Assembly (NCBI GenBank): GCA_003215475.1
Contig: QCKH01000008.1
Span: 1 to 64,000 of the forward strand
DNA from: Prochlorococcus sp. AG-409-L21
Lineage (GTDB): Bacteria; Cyanobacteriota; Cyanobacteriia; PCC-6307; Cyanobiaceae
Direction: 5' to 3'
DNA length: 64,000 nucleotides
Positions 1 to 7,805 of this stretch are shown piece by piece. Under the pieces are notes generated by a model, which was not told where the DNA came from, ran no database searches, and saw only the letters and a list, made by a program, of their open reading frames with translations. Position 1 is the stretch's first letter; each line of letters begins with the position of its first letter. A program made the position numbers and the translations under genes.

Positions 1-288
1 CTTTTAGAGGTTCAACAAGCCATAAACTTTGGCTTTCAGATAATCAAGGTTTTTCCTGCATCTAAGTTAGGTGTCACATTTTTAGATCAGCTAAAAAGCG
101 ACCAAAATCCTTTGCCATTTTTCATTGCTGCAGGAGGAATGAAAGCAAGTGATTTAAACAATTGGCTTTCAAAAGGATTTAAAGCCATTGTCCTTGGTAG
201 TGAACTAATAAAAGATAATCAAATAGACCCTATTCTACAGAAATGGTTAATTGCAAGAAACAATCAGCAAGAACACGCGTATAACTGA
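1..288 (+). CDS. eda: KDPG/KHG aldolase family protein (3' end only)
   Basis: Only the last 95 codons are inside the window; the gene enters from the left edge and stops with TGA at 286-288. The translation contains FGFQIIKVFPASKLG followed by PFFIAAGGM. In 2-keto-3-deoxy-6-phosphogluconate aldolases the KFFPA-type strand carries the Schiff-base lysine (here the K of IKVFPA), and the following strand binds substrate phosphate. The family cleaves KDPG to pyruvate and glyceraldehyde 3-phosphate in the Entner-Doudoroff pathway, or acts on 4-hydroxy-2-oxoglutarate. The gene converges on aroC with a 48-base gap. The family is clear; the substrate cannot be settled from the fragment. Confidence 0.8.
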   Translation, partial: LLEVQQAINFGFQIIKVFPASKLGVTFLDQLKSDQNPLPFFIAAGGMKASDLNNWLSKGFKAIVLGSELIKDNQIDPILQKWLIARNNQQEHAYN

Positions 289-336
289 CAAGAGAAAGGA
301 TTGTCTACAAGAAAATTGTCTTGATAAGCTATATGT

Positions 337-1425
337 CTACCAAAGATTACACTGACCATTCTGACGCAATAAGTGATCAGCCAACACAATCGATACCATG
401 GCTTCAACCATAGGAACTGCTCTAGGCAATACACAAGGGTCATGTCTACCTTTTGCAGCCAAAACAGTTTGATTACCATCAGAGTCAATTGTCTGTTGCT
501 CCTTTCGAATAGTTGCTGTTGGTTTAAAGCCAACCCTAAGAATAATTGGTTCGCCATTGCTAATACCTCCCTGAATTCCACCAGAATTATTGGTTGATGT
601 CCTTAAACAATTGCCATCAGAGGATATAAATGCATCATTATGTTCACTGCCTTTGAGGAATGTCCCCTTAAAACCTGACCCTACTTCAAATCCTTTAGTG
701 GCAGGAAGCGACATTAATGCTTTAGCAAGATCAGCCTCTAATTTGTCAAAGACAGGCATACCAAGTCCCCCAGGAATATTTCGAACGACACATTCAATCA
801 AACCACCACAAGAATCACCCTCTTGACTTATCTGTTCAATTCTTTCAATCATTAAATCAGCAATTTCTTGATTTGGACAACGTACAATATTTGACTCTAT
901 ATCTTCAATTTTAATTTGATTAATATTTAGATCAGCCTCGATATTATGGATTCTTTTTACCCACGCAAGTATTTCAATATTATGAGCCTTTAGAAGAAGT
1001 TGTTTAGCAATTGCTCCAGCAGCAACTCTTCCAATAGTTTCTCGAGCTGATGCACGCCCCCCTCCACTAGGAGACTGAATACCATATTTCAATTGATAAG
1101 TACCATCGGCATGTGAAGGACGGAAAATATTTCTCATTTGCCCATAATCACTAGGACGGTGATCTTGATTCTTAACAATCAAAGCTATTGGTGTTCCTAA
1201 AGTTTTTTCTTCAACTATCCCGCTCAAAATTTCTACCTTATCCAATTCCTTTCTTGGAGTAGTAATTTTACTTTGACCAGGCCTGCGTCTATCAAGTTCT
1301 TTTTGTATTTGATCAATATCTATTTCAAGCCTTGGAGGACATCCTTCTACGATGACACCAACAGCCCCACCATGAGATTCACCAAAAGTGGATACTCGAA
1401 ATAATTGCCCAAAACTACTTCCCAT
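337..1425 (-). CDS. aroC: chorismate synthase
   Basis: Converts 5-enolpyruvylshikimate 3-phosphate to chorismate using reduced FMN, the last shared step of aromatic amino acid, folate and quinone synthesis. The 362-residue length is normal for bacterial AroC. The N-terminal signature GESHGGAVG spans residues 15-23 with the conserved His18. RPSHADGTY lies near residue 102 with His105, and the [10 protein letters not shown] signature is at 121-130. The ATG at 1423-1425 gives the expected [10 protein letters not shown] start. Chorismate feeds menF (near 50-51.4 kb), the amidotransferase near 46 kb and, through anthranilate, trpB at the right end. Identification is firm. Confidence 0.97.
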   Translation of the reverse strand: MGSSFGQLFRVSTFGESHGGAVGVIVEGCPPRLEIDIDQIQKELDRRRPGQSKITTPRKELDKVEILSGIVEEKTLGTPIALIVKNQDHRPSDYGQMRNIFRPSHADGTYQLKYGIQSPSGGGRASARETIGRVAAGAIAKQLLLKAHNIEILAWVKRIHNIEADLNINQIKIEDIESNIVRCPNQEIADLMIERIEQISQEGDSCGGLIECVVRNIPGGLGMPVFDKLEADLAKALMSLPATKGFEVGSGFKGTFLKGSEHNDAFISSDGNCLRTSTNNSGGIQGGISNGEPIILRVGFKPTATIRKEQQTIDSDGNQTVLAAKGRHDPCVLPRAVPMVEAMVSIVLADHLLRQNGQCNLW

Positions 1426-1514
1426 AAATCAAACAAGCTCCAGAGATAACTAGGAAGTTCTTTAAAAAAGCCTAATCAATCATTAGCGATTTAGCAGGCA
1501 TGGATAATTTTTCC

Positions 1515-1547
1515 AAAAAAAAACCCCTCTCATAAAACAAAGAGGGG
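1515..1547 (-). terminator. Rho-independent terminator of psbA
   Basis: Read on the minus strand, a 7-bp stem (GCCCCTCT side 1541-1548, AGAGGGG side 1524-1530) with a 10-base loop is followed by nine consecutive T at 1515-1523. It sits about 50 bases past the psbA stop and before aroC, which runs in the same direction. It should therefore separate the abundant psbA transcript from aroC. It is one of the few textbook terminators in the window. Confidence 0.9.
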
Positions 1548-1598
1548 CAAAAACTTAATCAAAGTTTTTTATGTTCAACTAAGAACGATCTTTTACTT

Positions 1599-2681
1599 TT
1601 AACCAATAGCTGGAGCAATTAATGCCACTGAAGTGGATTCAGCTGCAGCTAGGTCAAGCGGGAAGTTGTGAGCATTACGCTCATGCATAACTTCCATTCC
1701 TAGGTTCGCACGGTTAAGTACATCTCCCCAAGTAGGAACAACCTTGCCGTTTGCATCAACAACAGACTGGTTAAAGTTGAAACCATTTAGGTTGAAAGCC
1801 ATGGTGCAAATGCCCATAGAGGTCAACCAAACACATACAACTGGGAAAATTGCAAGGAAGAAGTGAAGACTACGGCTGTTATTGAAGCTTGCATATTGGA
1901 AGATTAAACGTCCGAAGTAGCCATGAGCTGCAACGATGTTGTAAGTCTCTTCCTCTTGTCCAAACTTATAACCATAGTTCTGAGACTCTGTCTCGGTGGT
2001 TTCACGAATAAGTGAAGAAGTCACCAAAGAACCATGCATAGCAGAGAATAAACTTCCGCCGAACATACCTGCAACTCCTGCCATATGGAATGGATGCATA
2101 AGGATGTTGTGCTCTGCCTGGAAAACAAACATGAAATTGAATGTTCCAGAAATTCCTAATGGCATTCCATCAGAGAAAGAACCCTGACCGAATGGATAAA
2201 CTAGGAATACTGCAAAAGCAGCAGATACAGGAGCTGAATAAGCAACACAGATCCATGGGCGCATACCTAAACGATATGAAAGCTCCCACTGACGACCCAT
2301 CCAACCGCAAATTCCAATAAGAAAGTGGAAAACAACAAGCTGGTAAGGGCCACCGTTATAAAGCCACTCATCAAGAGTTGCGGCTTCCCAAATAGGGTAA
2401 AAGTGAAGACCTATAGCATTACTTGAAGGAACTACAGCACCAGAAATGATGTTGTTTCCATAAATAAAAGATCCTGCTACAGGCTCACGAATGCCATCAA
2501 TATCAACTGGAGGAGCTGCAATAAAAGCAACTACAAAACAAATAGCTGCCGCTAGAAGGCAAGGAATCATCAAAACACCGAACCAACCAACATAAATGCG
2601 GTTATCAGTGGATGTGACCCACTCACAGAACTGCGGCCAACCTTTTAGCAACGAAGAACGCTGCTGCCTAATGGTGGTCAT
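1599..2681 (-). CDS. psbA: photosystem II reaction centre protein D1
   Basis: D1 binds the P680 chlorophylls, pheophytin, QB and part of the Mn4CaO5 cluster in the thylakoid membrane. The protein has 360 residues and is numbered one ahead of the usual D1 scheme. It keeps the redox tyrosine in FLVYPFG (162), the cluster ligand Asp in FSDGM (171), QAEHN (Glu190, His191) and the [13 protein letters not shown] carboxyl region with the CtpA processing site after the Ala of LDLA. Position 131 (standard 130) is Gln, in MGRQWEL. In cyanobacteria Gln130 is the D1:1 form, whereas Glu130 marks high-light D1:2. No strong Shine-Dalgarno lies directly before the ATG at 2679-2681. A strong terminator follows the gene. 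Confidence 0.99.
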   Translation of the reverse strand: MTTIRQQRSSLLKGWPQFCEWVTSTDNRIYVGWFGVLMIPCLLAAAICFVVAFIAAPPVDIDGIREPVAGSFIYGNNIISGAVVPSSNAIGLHFYPIWEAATLDEWLYNGGPYQLVVFHFLIGICGWMGRQWELSYRLGMRPWICVAYSAPVSAAFAVFLVYPFGQGSFSDGMPLGISGTFNFMFVFQAEHNILMHPFHMAGVAGMFGGSLFSAMHGSLVTSSLIRETTETESQNYGYKFGQEEETYNIVAAHGYFGRLIFQYASFNNSRSLHFFLAIFPVVCVWLTSMGICTMAFNLNGFNFNQSVVDANGKVVPTWGDVLNRANLGMEVMHERNAHNFPLDLAAAESTSVALIAPAIG

Positions 2682-3017
2682 GAGGACGTGAATTCAAGTC
2701 CCAAAAGGGACGTTTATGTAAGAACGGAGAAAAACTCCATCAGGAGGACTTTAAAGGAAAATCTGCAAAACTGCGTGCCATGTAAAAAGGGTCTTATTAA
2801 GAAAATATAAAATCTCAGCAATGGATGGATGAGGCTTCCAAAAGCCAAAGGCATTAAAGAAGGTGGAGAATCCAAGTTTAACTCAGAGGAAAGAGTGAAA
2901 GGGTTTCGATTGTTGAATACAAGCTGTTTGTTAACTTGATTTATCCTGATAATTTTAATATCACTTTAATTGGTCCTTTTAATAAAGAAAATTTCTAAGA
3001 AAATTAAATACATTCTC
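2682..3017. promoter_or_regulatory. psbA upstream region: 5' UTR hairpin and candidate promoter
   Basis: This 336-base gap lies between psbA and the next minus-strand gene and holds no convincing ORF. On the minus strand a small perfect hairpin (GTCCC stem 2698-2702 with 2707-2711, four-base loop) lies 17 bases before the psbA ATG. Further out, TTGCTG (2816-2821) and TAATAA (2794-2799) are separated by 16 bases and resemble -35 and -10 boxes; they would give a leader of roughly 100 bases. The hairpin is directly seen. The promoter assignment is a weak inference, since AT-rich DNA gives many such matches. Confidence 0.35.
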
Positions 3018-3941
3018 CTACTGAGAAAATAAATTGAATAAATCATTTTTCCAATCTTCCTGAAACGACAAAACCTGCTTAGCAGTTATTGCCATAGCAA
3101 TATTCTTTTCAACATAAGCCGCCTCATTTATAAATACTGGGTAAACTTCAGACTCCATAGAATCATTTGAGAATGTAATATTTTCCCCATTTAATTTTCT
3201 AAATAAAGGGTAATCATTTTTTATTGGATACCAATCTTTTCCTTGCAGACTTGGATGAATCAATGCAATTGGTTTACCTTGAAGATCTCTAGGAAAATCA
3301 ATATTCTTCAAATGTCTATGAACAATAATTTGAGAAGGAAAAGCAGCAGAGCCATTCTTACACTTGGAGATTTCTTTGAGACAAGAACCTAAAACCAACA
3401 AAATCTGATCAATGATTTGAGTATGCAAAACCCCTTGTGGAACAGGTCCTATTTCGACAACAAACCCACAAGGCCAAGATTCAACTAAAAAGCCCTTTTG
3501 AGAAGGTTCACATTCATGAAGGTAAATAGGAAGTCCTAATCTATTTTGAACTAAAGAAGCTAAAGCCAAATCCACTGGACGCCGACCATAAACTACCAAG
3601 CTTGAGCCCATCGAAGCTGTGGTGCTATGGAAATCAATAACGATTTTAGAAGGATTAAAACCTTGAGGACCATACTCTTTAATTAGGTTACGTGCTCGAA
3701 AGATTTCATGATCATTGCGGTCTAAAGAACTAAGCAATTCATGAGAAAAGCTTCTATTTAAATCTCTATCTACATATCTTTCACGTTTTTGATATGCCAA
3801 AGGATTCCCAATCACCCTACAAATTTTCAAGTTGTAAGTATCAATCATGCCTGGATTTTGGTCCCACTGATCAAAGAGCCAAGGAGCATTAATCTCGTTC
3901 CCATGGGTCCCAGCAACCAACAAAACCTGAAGGCTTGACAT
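3018..3941 (-). CDS. aspartoacylase / succinylglutamate desuccinylase family zinc hydrolase
   Basis: The 307-residue protein belongs to the M14-like AspA/AstE family, which removes acyl groups from N-acyl amino acids such as N-acetylaspartate. The zinc ligands are visible: GTHGNE at residues 11-16 (His13, Glu16) and DFHSTT with His105. The substrate-binding DRDLNR motif is near 58-63, and the catalytic glutamate of VVEIGP is Glu163. The frame could open at a TTG at 3942-3944, but the next codon is ATG at 3939-3941 and gives MSSLQVLLVAGTHGNE, the usual family start. Related genes are annotated as probable aspartoacylase in picocyanobacteria; the physiological substrate is not known from sequence. 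It is divergent from the GST-like gene. Confidence 0.85.
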   Translation of the reverse strand: MSSLQVLLVAGTHGNEINAPWLFDQWDQNPGMIDTYNLKICRVIGNPLAYQKRERYVDRDLNRSFSHELLSSLDRNDHEIFRARNLIKEYGPQGFNPSKIVIDFHSTTASMGSSLVVYGRRPVDLALASLVQNRLGLPIYLHECEPSQKGFLVESWPCGFVVEIGPVPQGVLHTQIIDQILLVLGSCLKEISKCKNGSAAFPSQIIVHRHLKNIDFPRDLQGKPIALIHPSLQGKDWYPIKNDYPLFRKLNGENITFSNDSMESEVYPVFINEAAYVEKNIAMAITAKQVLSFQEDWKNDLFNLFSQ

Positions 3942-3995
3942 CAAGGATTATCAAAATTGTTGTCTATATCTGAAAATATCTGCAAAATAATTTCC

Positions 3996-4973
3996 ATGTC
4001 AATACCTCCAGCAATAGTTTCATCAGCCCGAAAGGGATGGAAATGGCAATGGAACCAATTAATGAATGGTCTGGGGCCCTCAGATGAAAATGGTACTTAT
4101 TGTCGACCACCTAGCCAGGTCCAAAAGTCCACCAGCCCAACTAAAAAAGATCTTATCAATCGATCTTTTCAAGAATTGCCAGTTCTAATTATTGGGAGAA
4201 GTTGTCCTTGGGCTCATAGAACGTGGTTGGTATATGTAATAAGAAACTTAGACAGAAATCTAAACTTGCTAATTGCACAGCCTGATTACGAATCTGGTTT
4301 ATGGACAATTAAGCCCTCCTGGAAAGGGTGCCGATCTCTTCTTGAAATATATAGACTTTGCAATTTACCTCCTTCTAATAGGGCAACTGTTCCGGCACTT
4401 GTTGATCCTATAAACAACAACAACGAAACCCCAAAATTATTAGGTAATGAGAGTGCTCAACTGGTAGAAACACTAAATACTTGGCCTGCCGAAGAGGACT
4501 CTTTAGACCTCAATCCAATAGGTTTTCATGATGAAATCAATTGCTGGCAGAAACTCCTTCAAGAATCAGTAAACAATGGTGTATACAAATGCGGTTTTGC
4601 AAGAAATCAATTTGCTTATGAAAAAGCAAGCGAAGAGCTATTCAGCGCCCTTGCAAAATTAGAAAAGAGTCTTTATTTAAAGGGACCTTGGTTATGTGGA
4701 GAAAAACTTACTATTGCTGATATCAGATTATTTCCAACCTTAGTTCGATGGGAATCAGTATATTCTCCGTTATTTGGCTGCAGCCAAAAGCATCTTTCAT
4801 CATTTCCTAAACTCTTTGAATGGCGCAAACGTTTCTTCAATCTCCCTAATGTATCAAAAACTTGTAATTCAATGAACTGGCGTAATGACTATTTTGGAGC
4901 ACTTTTTCCACTGAATCCAAGTAATATTATTCCAAAGGGCCCTACTATAAAAGAAATAATTAACTCTATTTAA
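3996..4973 (+). CDS. glutathionyl-hydroquinone reductase-like (Xi-class) glutathione S-transferase
   Basis: The frame is open from 3957, but the ATG at 3996 (MSIPPAIVSSARKGWKWQWN) is the better start. The thioredoxin-like domain carries CPWAHRTWLVY, the catalytic-cysteine motif of the ECM4/Xi class. The helical C-terminal domain includes LCGEKLTIADIRLFPTLVRW, the typical N-capping region with R.FPTL. Family members reduce glutathionyl-hydroquinones to hydroquinone with release of GSSG, recycling quinones that have reacted with glutathione. That would suit a quinone-rich photosynthetic cell that also has gshB and grxC in this window. The length of 325 residues fits. The exact substrate is unproven. 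Confidence 0.85.
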   Translation: MSIPPAIVSSARKGWKWQWNQLMNGLGPSDENGTYCRPPSQVQKSTSPTKKDLINRSFQELPVLIIGRSCPWAHRTWLVYVIRNLDRNLNLLIAQPDYESGLWTIKPSWKGCRSLLEIYRLCNLPPSNRATVPALVDPINNNNETPKLLGNESAQLVETLNTWPAEEDSLDLNPIGFHDEINCWQKLLQESVNNGVYKCGFARNQFAYEKASEELFSALAKLEKSLYLKGPWLCGEKLTIADIRLFPTLVRWESVYSPLFGCSQKHLSSFPKLFEWRKRFFNLPNVSKTCNSMNWRNDYFGALFPLNPSNIIPKGPTIKEIINSI

Positions 4974-5009
4974 ACCGATTTCGATCCAATTCTGATTCTT
5001 ATAAAACCA

Positions 5010-5651
5010 ATGAATACAAACCAAGAAATCGAATTCCAAGGACTTTATGGCAATTATAGAATCACAAACAGTGATCAAATCGAAGTAAAAAAATATCGAT
5101 TATCACTACTTTTTTGTGGAATCTCATTTGTAGCAGGGCTAAATCATTGGTTATTTTTCGGGCCAAACTTTGCTTGGATTTGGCTTTTATTAATGTCCCT
5201 ATCTCTAGGCTTTGCTTTAAAATGGATCCATATATATATTCAACTCCTCCATAAAGTTTTGCAAACCTTATGCCTGATTGGAAGCCTTGGGATCATATTA
5301 GTACTTATGAGAAGTGGTCCTGAAAATATGTTATCCAATATTGCTTCAAATCCATTATTAACATTATTTGTAGGTCCCTACTTTGCTGCTCTAACTGGCC
5401 TAGGCTTTAAAGAATTCTTCTGCTTTAGGAGACCGGAAGCTATTGGCGTAACTTTGTTCATACCTATCAGTCTTATAGGTCATATTTTCGGCATCATCAA
5501 TGCAGGTTCTGTAATGATATTACTTTGTATATCAGCAATCCTCTTCTTAATTCTTGCAATTAGAAAGTTTGGAATGGATGCAGCTTCTGATATCGGAGAT
5601 AAAAGTATTTTTGAATATCTCAAAAATAATAAGAGTGCTGCGATTACATAA
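5010..5651 (+). CDS. DUF2301 family integral membrane protein
   Basis: The 213-residue protein has a soluble N-terminus (residues 1-28, with YGNYRITNSDQIEVKKYRLS) and then about six or seven hydrophobic segments. A conserved GPYFAALTGLGFKEFFCFRR region and FIPISLIGHIFG follow. This pattern matches the DUF2301 family of cyanobacteria and plastid-bearing eukaryotes, whose function is unknown. It lies 36 bases after the GST-like gene on the same strand and could be cotranscribed with it. A weak hairpin (GTATC/GATAC near 5718-5731, followed by GTTTT) lies downstream. The membrane location is well supported; no role can be assigned. Confidence 0.8.
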   Translation: MNTNQEIEFQGLYGNYRITNSDQIEVKKYRLSLLFCGISFVAGLNHWLFFGPNFAWIWLLLMSLSLGFALKWIHIYIQLLHKVLQTLCLIGSLGIILVLMRSGPENMLSNIASNPLLTLFVGPYFAALTGLGFKEFFCFRRPEAIGVTLFIPISLIGHIFGIINAGSVMILLCISAILFLILAIRKFGMDAASDIGDKSIFEYLKNNKSAAIT

Positions 5652-5843
5652 TTAAAAAGATTGATCAAACCTTAATCAGCTTGATTGTGAAACCAAATCA
5701 TGAATTGCTTTTTATGTATCTTCAGATACGTTTTACCAAGAAAGGTGTTGTAAACAAAACCAACTATTGATTCCATCCGTCCAATACCTTATTAATTTAC
5801 ATAATATAAGCACTTTGACCAAGAAGGACTTAGCAAAGAACCA

Positions 5844-6062
5844 ATGAACTCAATCGACGAACACATTAAAAAGGATCAATCTGAGATTCTTTCAGCAAAA
5901 GCCGAAGGCAATGTTCCTAAGGCTAGGCACCTTGAAGAGGAACTTCACTCACTAGAGGAATATAAAGAGCATCACCCCGAAGATAAACATGATCCAAATG
6001 CTCTAGAACTTTTCTGTGATGCAAATCCAGACGAACCAGAATGTCTAGTTTATGATGACTAA
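5844..6062 (+). CDS. cp12: CP12, GAPDH/phosphoribulokinase scaffold protein
   Basis: CP12 is a small, mostly disordered protein that joins GAPDH and phosphoribulokinase into an inactive complex in the dark, switching off the Calvin cycle. The 72-residue product ends in LELFCDANPDEPECLVYDD, the conserved C-terminal cysteine loop (Cys58 and Cys67) that inserts into the GAPDH active site. The central region, residues 11-46, is rich in Glu and Lys and predicted helical. No cysteine occurs before residue 58, so the N-terminal Cys pair found in plant and many cyanobacterial CP12s is absent. The gene stands alone between a DUF2301 gene and a convergent small gene. Confidence 0.95.
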   Translation: MNSIDEHIKKDQSEILSAKAEGNVPKARHLEEELHSLEEYKEHHPEDKHDPNALELFCDANPDEPECLVYDD

Positions 6063-6077
6063 TTGCCAAAAAAATAG

Positions 6078-6260
6078 TTAGTAATCCATATTGAAGTCTG
6101 AGGGGCTTCCAGTAAGGGAACAAACTACAGATTCCTCATTCTTCATTTCTTTAACTTCTTTTATAGGTCTACCCATTCTTCTCAAAACCTCAATATCTTG
6201 AGATGTTTGACAGCGAGCGATTACATCACCTTGATCATCAAAACAAGTGTAAAAAGTCAT
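6078..6260 (-). CDS. small conserved cyanobacterial protein of unknown function
   Basis: A 60-residue soluble protein with a compact, charged sequence; it has CFDDQGDVIARCQT near the N-terminus and EVLRRMGRPIKEVKEM in the middle. It starts at a clear ATG (6258-6260), converges on cp12 with a 15-base gap and lies 82 bases downstream of obgE on the same strand. The sequence looks like a real folded small protein, not a shadow, and nothing lies opposite it. I recognise it only as a hypothetical of the kind found in marine picocyanobacteria. Two cysteines in the N-terminal 17 residues and one at 47 are visible, but no known metal motif. Confidence 0.65.
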   Translation of the reverse strand: MTFYTCFDDQGDVIARCQTSQDIEVLRRMGRPIKEVKEMKNEESVVCSLTGSPSDFNMDY

Positions 6261-6342
6261 AGTAAAAACAACCCTTCTTTATTTATGACCAATTCTTTGC
6301 ATAGCGACAAGTATAGGTTTGCTCTTAAACATAGAGAAAATA

Positions 6343-7332
6343 TTAAATCTCTAATTTTTTCCAAGCCTTATTAAGAAGAAGTTCTAATCCTTCTCCTAGG
6401 ACTGCTGAGATAAAAAGTAATTCTCCAGAAATTGCCAAACTCAATTTTTTATTTAATTTTCTCAAAGTCTCTTCATTTAGAAGCTCTTTTTTATTCAAAG
6501 CCAAGATTCGAGGGCGGTCAATCAGTCCATGTCCATAGGCGAAAAGCTCTTTTTCTACTGTTTTAATGTCTTCCAGGGGATCTATAGAAGAAGCATCAAC
6601 AAGATGAATCAACAATCTGGTACGTTCTATGTGCCTTAAAAAATCATGACCCAACCCTGTCCCTTGAGCAGCGCCAGCAATTAAACCTGGAATATCAGCA
6701 AAAACAGTGCCGTCTCCACTTGGCTTACGAACTACCCCAAGATTGGGAACCAAAGTAGTAAAAGGATAATCAGCTATTTTAGGCCTGGCTGAAGAAAGGA
6801 CAGAGATCAATGTACTTTTCCCTGCGTTGGGTAAACCAATAATTCCTACTTCTGCCAACAGCTTCAATTCAAGATGCAGCAACCATTCTTCCCCATCTTT
6901 CCCTTCTGTATATTTTTCAGGAGCACGGTTTCTATTGCTCAAATAATGAGCATTGCCTAAACCACCAATACCTCCAAAAGCAGCTACAAAGGTATCTCCA
7001 TCAGCAATCAAATCTCCAAAAATCACTCCTGTATCAGCGTGTCTTACTTCTGTTCCACATGGGACTTTCAAAACAAGGTCGTTCCCTGAGGCGCCTGTGC
7101 ATTTATTTGGTCCTCCTCTGCGACCATCCTGGGCAAGAATTATTTGCTTAAACTTAAAATCTAATAAGGTTTGAAGATTAGAATCTGCTTGCAAAATGAC
7201 TTTCCCACCATTCCCTCCATCACCACCTGAAGGCCCTCCTGCCGGAACATACTTCTCTCTTCGAAAAGCGACAATCCCATCACCACCTCTTCCAGCTTTA
7301 ACTGTTATTTTTGCTTGATCTATGAACTGCAT
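6343..7332 (-). CDS. obgE: Obg-family ribosome-assembly GTPase
   Basis: Binds the 50S subunit late in assembly and couples growth state to ribosome maturation. The glycine-rich Obg fold covers residues 1-157 ([26 protein letters not shown]). The G domain follows, with G1 GLPNAGKST at 166-174, the switch region around [12 protein letters not shown]3 DIPGLI and G4 NKKE. The protein is 329 residues and lacks the long variable C-terminal tail of some Obg proteins, as is usual in cyanobacteria. The start [11 protein letters not shown] at 7330-7332 is the standard family start. relA/spoT and rbgA, both linked to ribosome control, are elsewhere in the window. Confidence 0.97.
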   Translation of the reverse strand: MQFIDQAKITVKAGRGGDGIVAFRREKYVPAGGPSGGDGGNGGKVILQADSNLQTLLDFKFKQIILAQDGRRGGPNKCTGASGNDLVLKVPCGTEVRHADTGVIFGDLIADGDTFVAAFGGIGGLGNAHYLSNRNRAPEKYTEGKDGEEWLLHLELKLLAEVGIIGLPNAGKSTLISVLSSARPKIADYPFTTLVPNLGVVRKPSGDGTVFADIPGLIAGAAQGTGLGHDFLRHIERTRLLIHLVDASSIDPLEDIKTVEKELFAYGHGLIDRPRILALNKKELLNEETLRKLNKKLSLAISGELLFISAVLGEGLELLLNKAWKKLEI

Positions 7333-7383
7333 TAAGCCTAGGGATAGAGGTCAAGTTGAAGACTAAGACTGAAATCATGGAAA

Positions 7384-7611
7384 ATGATCCAGGAATTGAA
7401 CAAGGTAATTGAGCTCATTCGTTTAACCCATCTCAAGGTCCCAAAATACTTAATCATTTTAATGACTAGAGGGAAGGAAACTATGTATGCTGAGTATGAA
7501 GAGAAAGTACAGATATTGGACAACAACAAGTCAAGCATCAAACAATACAAATGGGTACCACAAAGATACCTAGATACAAAAACGAAATTAATTTTCAGCT
7601 GCATAATTTAA
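7384..7611 (+). CDS. possible small hypothetical protein
   Basis: A 75-codon ORF in the gap between obgE and mutS2, divergent from obgE. It reads as a basic, soluble-looking peptide (MIQELNKVIELIRL at the start, YAEYEEKVQIL in the middle) without membrane segments, cysteine motifs or a family I recognise. The opposite strand also has an 88-codon ORF (7338-7604), but that product is hydrophobic and irregular and looks like a mirror. No good ribosome binding site precedes the ATG. A hairpin at 7712-7733 followed by CCTTTT might terminate it. It is kept as tentative because the gap is otherwise unusually long for this genome. Confidence 0.3.
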   Translation: MIQELNKVIELIRLTHLKVPKYLIILMTRGKETMYAEYEEKVQILDNNKSSIKQYKWVPQRYLDTKTKLIFSCII

Positions 7612-7711
7612 AATTCAATCCTTTTAAATATTTATTTCACATATATCTCACTTACAAGACTAATCTTAGTAGTTAATTAGCCAAATAATCTCATAATTAT
7701 AGCTATTCCTA

Positions 7712-7739
7712 GCCTGGCAAAGGTAAGCCTGGCCCTTTT
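7712..7739 (+). repeat. GCCTGGC repeat pair forming a hairpin in the obgE-mutS2 gap
   Basis: Two copies of GCCTGGC (7712-7718 and 7727-7733) are separated by eight bases. Each copy is nearly its own reverse complement, so the two can pair with one central T.T mismatch and are followed by CCTTTT. An alternative pairing joins AAAGG (7719-7723) with CCTTT (7734-7738). It may be a weak plus-strand terminator or an RNA structure. The rest of 7612-7805 is very AT-rich with no recognisable gene. Confidence 0.35.
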
Positions 7740-7805
7740 ACTCTGATTAAAATTATTCAATATTAATTGAAAAATTTGAAAGTTTAAACTTTATCTATGC
7801 ACTGC

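Noticed and set aside
264-581. 105-codon minus-strand ORF over the eda end and aroC
   Set aside because: It overlaps the conserved C-terminal part of chorismate synthase in another frame; the sequence is irregular and Cys/Leu-rich.
5700-5843. GTATC/GATAC hairpin near 5718 as a terminator of the DUF2301 gene
   Set aside because: The stem is short and AT-rich, with only GTTTT after it; it is too weak to list.
7338-7604. 88-codon minus-strand ORF opposite the tentative 7384-7611 gene
   Set aside because: The product is hydrophobic and irregular with scattered cysteines, typical of a mirror frame in AT-rich DNA; no start signal.
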